57,966 bases of DNA from the NCBI GenBank assembly GCA_032718475.1, contig JAUCBJ010005161.1, positions 1 to 57,966 of the forward strand, given 5' to 3'. Positions 11,291-20,143 of the stretch are shown one piece after another. The stretch is from Nemertoderma westbladi. Taxonomy: Eukaryota > Xenacoelomorpha > Nemertodermatida > Nemertodermatidae. The translations under genes and the position numbers were made by a program. A model generated the notes under the pieces. That model was not told where the DNA came from. It saw only the letters and a list, made by a program, of their open reading frames with translations, and made no database searches. Within the stretch, counting starts at the first letter, position 1. Each line of letters opens with the position of its first letter.

Positions 11291-12308
11291 TAACAAAATT
11301 ACATACATCTCACAAATCTAAAGGTTCGCGACATAGATGATGCCATTTTTGTTAATATCATAAACAGCTGCCCTAACTTGGAAATCCTCCATACTCCATA
11401 TTCAGTTATCACCATGTGTGAACTACCGAATCTAACTAAACTGAAAAGGTTAAAGGTTTTGAATATTAAGTGGTGTTTCTTTATTAAAGACAGGCATATA
11501 ATAAAATTACACGAATTACTTCCTGAGCTTGAGATTTTTACACGAGTCAACTAAGCTCCTCCAACGAAACATAAATAGTCCCCGAATCCTATATTTATAT
11601 ATTAAACCTCCAAGTATTACTTCACATTTACCATCCAATACTGCCTACCTTATAGACAAGGGATTGACTATTCCTAATTACCAAAGTACAGTCAAACAAA
11701 TTGAGTTATTTGTTAAGGAAACGCATCCCGAGGAATTCAAATTATTCTATCAACTACGAAAGTTTCCTATTCTGTCTCATTTGGATTTAAATTGTTGTCT
11801 TCCAGATTTTCCTGATATCATTTCATCAGCTGCCCGTAGAGGTATTGCTCTACCTACAGTTACTCATTTAAATTATTGTATGTGCTGTGGTATTAATCCT
11901 CGAACGATCTCATTGAATCATTTAAGCTGCATATTTCCTCAATTAAAGACGTTAGAATTCAGAGGGTTTGGGGTTATAGTTGCTGAAAACCCTAACGGTA
12001 CCCTAAAATCAGTCCACTCTCTCCATATAGCTGCACAGGATTATCAAAGTCTAAGGATGCTACTGAAAGTTGTGCCCTCATTTACTACACTAGTGATAGA
12101 GTTACCTCCATTAATTACATTTCCTCTAGGAGTTGTGTTGAAGAGAGACATCAAGGAAATCGATGATACTGGAAACTTAGATCATCTAGAGAACTTCATA
12201 ATTTCGTATATCAAAGATTCGTCTGCATTATTTGTGGAATTGTTAGCCAACACTGTGTGGAAATGCTGTGATAAGTTGGAGTTTATCAGAGTTTTACAGA
12301 TACGTTAA
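11291..12308 (+). pseudogene. Leucine-rich-repeat-like gene, frame-broken
   Basis: Two overlapping frames on the same strand read like one leucine-rich protein. The first (11294-11554) contains CPNLEIL, LPNLTKLKRLKVLNIKWC and ends at a TAA (11552-11554). The second continues from about 11529 to 12308 with FPILSHLDLNCCL, FPQLKTLEFRGFG and similar segments. The spacing of leucines and the N/C-containing strands resemble the LRR half of F-box/LRR proteins, but I see no F-box and no close family. The apparent start of the second frame is a TTG, so it is not an independent gene. A one-base frameshift, sequencing error or unusual splice near 11545 would join them. An AAG at 11320 could be a splice acceptor, so this may be the last exon of a longer gene. 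Confidence 0.45.
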
Positions 12309-12639
12309 CTGTGGCTTTGTCCTTCTCAATATGGAAACATTGTACAACGATTGCAGTGTAATTGTTAATTTGTGTATACGTGTGTGTAGTGCTGAACACT
12401 GAAACTGAAATCCAAATTGAAATAATGAGTGAAACCGACCACCACCGATGGGATGTTTGATAACCAGGCGGATATGTACAACTTTGATTTGTTATGTTTA
12501 CATTGAAGTTTTTTATTTTTCAGTAATGTGTTTTTCATTTTGATTATTCCGTGTTTTCACACAAAATCCGATTTCGACTAATCCCCTTTATTAACCCTCT
12601 ACAACTTAAATTATGAATTTGGGTTGTAAACATTTTTTG
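12309..12639. other. Intergenic, nothing recognised
   Basis: AT-rich sequence after the LRR-like frame; no gene or clear repeat. Confidence 0.45.
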
Positions 12640-12840
12640 TAAAAGCTTTTGCGGACATAACAAGTCATTTTTACGCAATGCGCGGAATACTCTAAAATAG
12701 CACTAAAATTGTTCAACTACGCGTCGGTCAGAAATTAGAACCAAGATGACGAAATCTGTCAGCTGATTCTTGGTGTACGTGGAGATTCCTTTGTTTGAGC
12801 TTATTCGGCCAATCAGAGCAATCTTCCCAGTTATGCCAGT
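12640..12840. repeat. Dispersed repeat, partner at 38550-38830
   Basis: The words AAAAGCTTTTGCGGACATAAC, CGCAATGCGC and CCAATCAGAGC occur in the same order at 38550-38830 with local duplications there. It is a diverged interspersed repeat of unknown class. Confidence 0.55.
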
Positions 12841-12930
12841 AGAGACCTACCTGAGGAAACTGGCGCATGCGCAGTTATAGTTTTTCTGAGAATTAGATTC
12901 CTCTCAGAATTCTGTACTAAGTACGGACGG

Positions 12931-13155
12931 TAAAGTGACCGTTTATAGTTTTGGTTAGAAAGGCCCGCCTCTGTAACCTGTTCCTTTCCTTCATTTAGTA
13001 AAGTGACTGTTTATTGTTTTGGTTAGAAAATCCCGCCTATGTAACCTGCTCCTTTCCCTGATTTGGTAAAGTGACCGTTTATTGTTTTGGTTAGAAAGGC
13101 CCGCCTCTGTAACCTGCTCATTTCCTTCATTTAGTAAAGTGACTGTTTATTGTTC
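12931..13155 (+). repeat. 68-bp tandem repeat, 3.3 copies
   Basis: Units begin at 12931, 12999, 13067 and 13135 with TAAAGTGAC and contain TTGGTTAGAAA and CCCGCCT. A single diverged relative sits at about 53605-53660 (TTATTGTTTTGATTAGGAAA). No coding capacity. Confidence 0.85.
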
Positions 13156-13170
13156 TTAGGTTTATTGATC

Positions 13171-13390
13171 TTAGGCGTAGGCAGGTGTAGGTGTAGGCGT
13201 AGGTGTAGGCGTAGGTGTAGGCTTAGGTGTCGGTGTAGGCGTAGGTGTAGGCGTAGGTGTAGGCTTAGGTGTAGGCGTAGGTGTCGGTGTAGGCGTAGGT
13301 GTAGGTAAAGGTGTAGGCGTAGGTGTAGGCTTATGTGTAGGTGTAGGCGTAGGTGTACATGTAGGCGTACGTTTAGGTGTAGGAGTAGCG
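13171..13390 (+). repeat. GTAGGC/GTAGGT hexamer array
   Basis: About 36 hexamers of GTAGGY, often alternating to give a 12-bp period (GTAGGTGTAGGC). It is G-rich on one strand and resembles but does not match the TTAGGG telomere unit. Confidence 0.9.
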
Positions 13391-13892
13391 TTTACACCCG
13401 TATTAGGTACAATATGTAATTTTGAAATAATTATAGTGTGTATTCGAATGACATTCTGTGATTATATTTAGAATGGTGACATATGTACTGGACGTATAAT
13501 GGTGTAGGGACATACAATGGCCTACTATATTTATACGGCCTAACAGGTCACTTGAAGTTGCCTCTTAAAACGAGGCCAGTTTTTTTACAATAATTTTATA
13601 TTTTGATATGGGGAGAGTTCTATGAATTTTCATTTGCTGCAATTTAGTCAACGGACGTAATTGAAGTCTCCTCATTAAACAAGCTACTAAATTTTATGGT
13701 AGCTAGTGTTTTAGGTAGGTATAGCTAGAAATTTCAATACTGGCTCCGACATCCGACTTCCTTCTATAAATATTTTGTAGTAGCTAGTTCTTATTACAAT
13801 TTGTATAGAAAATGTTCCAGAACATGTTAGCTATTCATTTAAAAATCAATTATTTTCTAGAACAACTATTTTTTGTTCTAGATTTGAGAATA

Positions 13893-14033
13893 AGCGAGAA
13901 TACATGATAAACAGAGAATATCACCTGTTCTAGGAGTGATATACGATATATCAACCTGAAGCAAAATGCCGAATGCCGAGGTTGTTATACAAAGTTTATT
14001 TGCCTAGGACAGGTGATATTCTGTTTATCACAT
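13893..14033. repeat. Hairpin-type dispersed repeat, copy 1
   Basis: TGATAAACAGAGAATATCAC at the left pairs with GTGATATTCTGTTTATCAC at the right. The interior GGAGTGATATACGATATATC and GTTGTTATACAAAGTTTATT recur at 14787-14942. Confidence 0.75.
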
Positions 14034-14304
14034 GTGTTCGAACTTATTGAACACGAAGAGGGCCATCCTGCATAATAAGGTAAAGCAACAAACCCCACTC
14101 CACAATTTAGTATTTACCTCTCCAATTTTTTATTATAGCTAGTATTGTTGCTTTTTGTATAGAAATCGTTCTAGAATATGCTAGCTATTTATTTTTAAAA
14201 AATGAACCCTCAGTTTCAAATATTTTTTATTCCAGAACATATTTTGGAAAAATATCTTGATTATATTTTAAACACATGGGAACAATTAATTATACACCAC
14301 CTAA

Positions 14305-14487
14305 GGCCGCGTTCACACTACCGAGTTAAAGTCAAAAGAAAATAAATGTAGCTAGAAATATTAAATAATAATACATTATATAATATAATACATAAGCAGA
14401 TAATTGCATTCTATGTACAAAAAATTAAATTTTGTTTTACAATTTGTCTTTTGACTTTGACTTTAACTCGGTAGTGTGAACGTGGAT
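14305..14487. mobile_element. Short MITE with ~30-bp TIRs
   Basis: GTTCACACTACCGAGTTAAA near the left end is inverted at the right end (TTTAACTCGGTAGTGTGAAC). The 183-bp unit is bounded by TAA on both sides (14302-14304, 14488-14490). A 3-bp TWA-type duplication would fit a PIF/Harbinger derivative, but the family is inferred. Confidence 0.7.
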
Positions 14488-14786
14488 TAAGAATTTGGAA
14501 TTGCTTCTTTTTTTTGTTATTTAAGAATAAGTTCGCTACCGGAATTATATAAAAAATGTTCTAGAAAATTGTTCCAGAACTTTTTTCTATATTTAATAAC
14601 ATTTTTTCTAGCTGTTCTTTAGGGCCTACACAAAATATTAAAAATAGAAAAATCTAGCTAGTATATCATTTTTGTAATTAAAAAAACTCAATTAATTAGT
14701 AATACAAGTTTCAAATAATTTTTGAATATACTGTAGCTAACTGTACTGTATATCACACGGTGTGATATACAATATATCAACCGCTA

Positions 14787-14942
14787 AAAATAAGTGAGAA
14801 CATGTGATAAACAGAGAATATCCCTGTTCTAGGAGTGATATACGATATATCAACCTGAAGCAAATAAATACCTGTACCTATATATTGTATAACTACCGAG
14901 GCCGAAGGCCGCGGAGGTTGTTATACAAAGTTTATTTGCTGA
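14787..14942. repeat. Hairpin-type dispersed repeat, copy 2
   Basis: Second copy of the unit at 13893-14033, with an inserted hairpin around ACCGAGGCCGAAGGCCGCGG. The right arm of the copy-1 hairpin is missing. Confidence 0.7.
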
Positions 14943-15094
14943 TGAAAGTTGAAGAAAGCTGAAGAGAGCTGTTTAAAAAGAAAAAAGAATAAACCCATAA
15001 AAACTCTACTCAATATTCATTTAAAAGTATTAAGAAATTTACTTAATAATATTTCATTATAATTTACTAGCTATGTTAAAATAAATAAAACTAG

Positions 15095-15260
15095 CTACAG
15101 TATATGTTCTAGAACATTAAATTTTTTATTGTATTTATGTTCTAGAATAGTATATAATACTTTAATATTTTATATTGTTCGGCAACTCCTCAATGTTGCC
15201 ATTTTATCAATGATATATGATTTATAAATGTAGTGCTATATGGAACTCTAACCGAAGTGA
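15095..15260. repeat. AT-rich repeat carrying TTCTAGAAC palindromes
   Basis: Contains ATGTTCTAGAACATTAAAT and related palindromes. The segment 15175-15260 resembles 47400-47490 (TTGCCA, TAGTGCT and GGAACT in the same order). Further TTC(T/C)AGAA palindromes are scattered from 13811 to 15145. Confidence 0.6.
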
Positions 15261-15416
15261 TGATACAAAATTTTCAAAAAACGGTCACACAGGCTATACT
15301 ACAGTATAGTGCGGACTTCTATATTAGCTCCTGGTTGACAAATGCGATATTACTTCAAAATTATATTGTTATTTCCTGGATTTTTTTTATTGATTTGCGT
15401 GAGATATTTGTAGTAT

Positions 15417-15576
15417 TCAGTTGTTGAAGGCAGGTTGAGCAATTCCTTAAGGTGGATAACTAGGTTGTTAACGTCGCAGAGTGCGTGAATGAGTCTTCAG
15501 TTGTTGAAGGCAGGTTGAGCAATTCCTTAAGGTGGATGACTAGGTTGTTAACGTCGCAGAGTGCGTGAATGAGTCT
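15417..15576 (+). repeat. 80-bp tandem duplication
   Basis: 15417-15496 is repeated at 15497-15576 with one substitution (GGATAAC versus GGATGAC). It lies shortly before the TIR element at 15762. Confidence 0.95.
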
Positions 15577-15761
15577 CTATCCTTAGTGGTTTTGTGCACT
15601 CAAAGGACTCGCTTAAGGTATGTGGACTGAATTTTGCTAAGTGAGTGGAAGTTATTGGCTGAAAGAAACTGAGAAATTATGTCGCATTGCGAAATAAAGT
15701 TGGGAAATATGTATCCCTACGCGATTTGGTAATGCGAAAATAATTATTGTCGTATTAACTA

Positions 15762-17940
15762 CAGTCCCGCTCACCAACAGAGTGCCATCGGATCCGATCG
15801 GATCCAACACACTCCGACAGCTTCAAACAAGCACAATGCTAACCTACGGAGAATTAGTACTGTTTGATTCTGTTTGTTATCATTCTGTTTGAGAAAATAT
15901 TTCCAACAAGTTTAGTCTGTTGGAGCCCATCTGAATCTGTCTGAAATCCGTCTGAAAGTGTTTGAAATTTCTGTTGGATGTTGTTTGAAGTTGTCTGAAG
16001 CTGTTTGAAGTTGTCTGAAGTTGTTTGAATCTGTCTGAAGCTGTTTGAATTTGTCTGAATCTGTTTGAAGCCATCGGAATTTGTTGGAATTTGCCAATGC
16101 CTTACAAAAGCGTAGTACAATAACAAAATGTCAATCACATTAACTCTCAAATTGAAGTGATTGTGAGGGTGTACCATTGTAAAGTATAACCCGAAGCTAA
16201 GATTTGTTTCATTTAATTTAATCATAAGAATATTTTATTATATGAATTAACTTGCATGCATAAACGAATAACCTATAATATAATAACACCAACCGGAACA
16301 CGATTTTAATTACGTAATTAGAAATGTAAATAATCACATTAACTCGCTTGTTATTATTATTATTTAGTAGCTTAACGGCTTAACGGCTTAACGGAGTGTT
16401 GGTATTATTTTGCTACTCCAATATATGGCGGCATCAGGAGATGAAGAGTACAATAATTTGATTCTTAGTAACTATAGATAGAATCAATATAGTAAAATAC
16501 TGCAGTTCAATTCATTTTGTAACACTATATTGCTCTATCTTTTATTAAATAATTAAGCAAAAATATGTGTATTACATTATTAACGAAATACATGGGGAAA
16601 AACGTGGAACATTTTTTTTCAATATTCTCTCGACTCTTTGTTAACCTCGCTGGCGCTCGGTAAATAAAATGCCTCGAGAAAAATGAACAAAATGTTAAAG
16701 TGAGATCTGATTCTGTGCATCTGCGTTGAATATATTAATTTAATATATTGATAATTAATAACTGAATTTCGCTGGAGTTAATTCTATTTACCGTGGCTCC
16801 AGGGGCGTGATGGCTATGTGGGTCATTGTGATTCATAAATCATACTTGGGATTATATGATGAGTATGTGCATTGAGGAGGGGGGGTGGGGGGGGGGGGGG
16901 GGGCTAGTGTCCTTGTATGATGTCACGTGACAACCATAATTTAATGTAATCAATGTATATCCGCCATTGGCATTGCCGTACTAATGTGATGAAAAAGGTA
17001 GACCTAATCACGCCAGATACTAATAAAAATAATGTCTTAAAAACTAAATTTTATTCATTCATACATCAGTACATAGGCAATGTAGCCAAATAGCAAATAA
17101 AGCCAGGACCGCACAATTACAGTAATTGACGAAACAAAAACAAAACTAGAACAGAGCATATCCAAACTTGTAGATACATATAAACCACATAGATTTAGAA
17201 ATAATCACAAAGCTAATAAGTGCACACTATATTAACTGTAGAGGAGGGTACTGTCTCCTGCGCAAAGCAAAATCTAATCATGAGTATTTTTTACTGTAAC
17301 TCGTAACTTAAAGAAAATGGGCCTTTCTCGAAGAAATCCTACATGGGCATTATTTTGGAGTTAACCCGGCAAGAAGGCTTGGCTCATTGGAAGTGTATTT
17401 CGGTAAAGCTCTATAGTATGGCTCTGTTTAAAGCATAACCCGGCCAAGACGACAGACATTAGCATGGGAACACGAACACACCATATGATCCTTCCCCTAT
17501 TCATTTCAATGGTAGCCAGCTTGTCTTTCCCGCACTGGGGGTAGACCATTGGCTAGCTTTATGCTATGCTATTGTGTTTTGTGTTATACAGAGACAGTAA
17601 CAGGATAAAGAGAAATACCGACCTCGCTAATAATGGGCTGGTCCCACAGGTCAGTTTAAAGGTAAGTGGTACAGTAGGTACTACAGTTTGCATGTTCAAG
17701 GGCGCCAGTTGCTATTCGCTGCCATGGAGTTCCTGTAATACATTCAGACACTTTCACTCTTGTAGTATCCTAGCGTCCAGGAAGTTGTGAGTTGAGTGTG
17801 GGTAGGGTGGGTGGAGTGATTGACAGGTTGTTGGAAGTTGTCTGATTCTGTTTGAAGCTATCTGAAATTGTTTGAAGCTGTCTGAATCTGTTGGAAGTTT
17901 TCGGACGGATCCGATGGCGCTCTGTTGGTGAGCGGGACTG
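15762..17940. mobile_element. Non-autonomous DNA transposon with 35-bp TIRs and TA flanks
   Basis: The left end (15762-15796, CAGTCCCGCTCACCAACAGA...) and the inverted right end (17906-17940) differ at one base, and TA lies outside both ends (15760-15761, 17941-17942). This again suggests the Tc1/mariner/pogo group, by inference. Both subterminal regions hold degenerate 12-bp repeats of the TTTGAAGCTGTC type (about 15915-16090 and 17830-17895). The 2179-bp interior has a G17 run (16887-16903) and a segment (16480-16680) resembling 33537-33720. No transposase is visible. Confidence 0.85.
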
Positions 17941-17962
17941 TATTTACATACAGTACTGGTGT

Positions 17963-18078
17963 GTAAAGTAGCACTTTACAGTGTGATGATCCGAGTGGCT
18001 TTGTTACACGAACGAACGAACGTTAGTGAGTGAGTGAAAATAAAGCCACGAGGATCAGAACACTGTAAAGTACTTTAC
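17963..18078. repeat. Short fold-back repeat
   Basis: GTAAAGTAGCACTTTACAGT at the left pairs with the inverted right end (ACTGTAAAGTACTTTAC). The middle contains CGAACGAACGAACG and GTGAGTGAGTGA. It begins 22 bp after the neighbouring TIR element. Confidence 0.75.
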
Positions 18079-18150
18079 GTATATGGATATTGCTGCATCT
18101 TCTGACTCAAGTGAAGAATGGATGCATGAGTGGCATTTAATGATAAGTGA

Positions 18151-19822
18151 GGGTATATCTTTTGCGTAGAGGTATAGCCTACATAGAGGCTTCATGTAGG
18201 TATGTGTAGCCTACATGTAGATGCACGTGTAGGGTGAATGTAGGTAGGTGTAGTCCCATAGATATTAATGTAATTTATGTGTCAACTTGCAGTAACGTGA
18301 TACACGGTCGTCAATCAGGATGTATGGCAATAATCTCTGATCTCCACGGTACAATACGGTACATCAACATGCAGACCTGTCTGCTGTCAAACAACAGGTT
18401 TTACTACATACTGCAGTACTGTATAAATATCAAACATCGCGTTCTGATTATACTAAAGTCCCTTACTCGTCATAAATATTATGCCCTAATAAATTTGAGT
18501 ATGCTAACGCCACGAAAGGCATCGTTCCATTAGATTAACTCGTTCTGATTTATATGTTTATTGAGTAAGAGTAACCTAAACAAGAATAACAGCCATCATC
18601 GCGGGGACTATAGTCTACCAGAAACCCTGACCCCCCTCTGCCCCTCTTTATCTGTTTATCAACCATACATCCATGGGACTTGAACAGTACTTCAGCATTG
18701 AAATGTTTTGGACGTTTTGTTTTGAAAGTAAAAATATAGAAGTCTGGAAGTTTTGTTTGTTTTAATTTTTCAGGCAGTCACATTCCACCAACCAGCAACA
18801 GTCCCATCCCTTCCCACTATCCCGCGGACCACCACACTGTTTCATTATAAAGTATTCCCATCTCGATGATGGGAATTAATCAGTAATCCGATGGGATTCA
18901 AATCCCATCTCGAAGTAACAGCAAAACAATAACACGAAAAGTCAATAGCTTTACAGTTATATTTGATTGCATTGAAAGTTATTAGAAAGAAGAAGTTAAA
19001 TTGCATATCCATTAAAATATCATGAAATTGATACGGCAGTTTAGTAGATTAAAACGGCCACAGCAAGATTTATAAAATGAAAAATAAGTAAAATCAGCAC
19101 AGCACACAATATTATCAATATAGACATTGAAGACAATTTAATAAACAAATACTATAAAAAATATCTACTAACAATCAATACATGATATATATAATATATA
19201 TAATATATAGGCCTATACATCAGCGACTACCATCGCCACTCTGGTTCAATCAGTCAGTCCGGTATCATTGTTAGCGTTTTGTTGAATTACCCACTCATCC
19301 TCAGACCCTCATGGACACCGACGATACGAGCTCTAACCCTAACCGTTAGTCGATTCCTCCTTGACTGGAAACATCAGGTTCGGGCCGTTCGGCCCATACA
19401 AAGTCATTAGCCTCCATGCCTGAACCCGCAGGATCATAAGATCTACAGTATGTATCGGTATATCGTTCAGTCGTTTTTTCCTTTGTCAGTACTGTAGTAT
19501 TGATAGGCTCCGTCTCGTGGGTATTCAGGGGACCCCCATTCGACGTATTCGCATCTCCTCCTGGTTGTTTCGGGTACCACCGCCCGCCATATGCGCATCT
19601 CTTCGTGGTTGTTCCGGGTACCGCCCCCATTCGCCGCATTCGCATCTCATCGAGGAAGTTCGGGTCCGGGTACCCCGTGTAGGCGTATTCATTCATCATT
19701 GTTGTTTTTAAAGACCTACCTACACCTACCTACATTCACCCTACACGTGCATCTACATGTAGGCTACACATACCTACATGTAGCCTCTATGTAGGCTATA
19801 CCTCTACGCAAAAGATATACCC
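18151..19822. repeat. 103-bp inverted repeat pair enclosing 1.5 kb
   Basis: 18151-18253 (GGGTATATCTTTTGCGTAGA...) is repeated inverted at 19720-19822 with very few differences. The arms are built from words like GCCTACATGTAGG. The enclosed DNA includes the minus-strand frame at 19346-19699. I see no clear target-site duplication, so an element boundary is not proven. Confidence 0.8.
19346..19699 (-). CDS. Hypothetical 117-codon frame, possible exon
   Basis: An ATG-initiated frame of 117 codons, GC-richer than its surroundings. Composition is protein-like (Asn, Thr, Glu, Pro, Tyr) and not low-complexity. Near the N-terminus RMRRMG is followed by GTTTKRCAYGGRWYP; the C-terminus is acidic and polar (WAERPEPD). 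I recognise no domain. The opposite strand shows a diverged ~46-48-bp repeat (CCGCATTCGCATCTC) over 19540-19670, which partly explains the open frames here. It could be a cytoplasmic-tail exon, or chance. Confidence 0.3.
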   Translation of the reverse strand: MMNEYAYTGYPDPNFLDEMRMRRMGAVPGTTTKRCAYGGRWYPKQPGGDANTSNGGPLNTHETEPINTTVLTKEKTTERYTDTYCRSYDPAGSGMEANDFVWAERPEPDVSSQGGID

Positions 19823-20143
19823 GATAAGTGATGCACAAAAACGCCTTAAAATATCATAGCACATAGAATATCATAGCAACCAAAAAACGGTAGCATAGCA
19901 ACACGTCTAATCAAGCAAGTATACAATAATACTACTACTGCTGTTAGTACTACTTACTACTACAGCGTAGGCCTATGACAGTATGACAGTACTGCTGTCT
20001 GGCAGTAGGAATAGCAATTTGCTTTGCACCCGGTAGCCTTCTCCTGGCCCTGACAGCCTGATACCTGGATACCTCGTACCTACACTACATACGGACGTAC
20101 TCGTACTGTAGTGGCCATACCTGAAACAGTGACACAGTACGAC
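19823..20143. other. Upstream region of PLK4
   Basis: No gene. Contains CTACTAC and ACAGTA-rich sequence and presumably the PLK4 promoter and 5' UTR. No motif is clear enough to place a start. Confidence 0.45.

Noticed and set aside
15854-16225. Minus-strand frame rich in Gln, Thr, Phe and Asp as a possible prion-like protein
   Set aside because: It is the complement of the degenerate 12-bp TTTGAAGTTGTC repeats inside a mobile element.
19331-19342. CTAACCCTAACC as an interstitial telomere
   Set aside because: Only two units; also seen once at 53826-53839. Too short to mean more than chance or a fragment.
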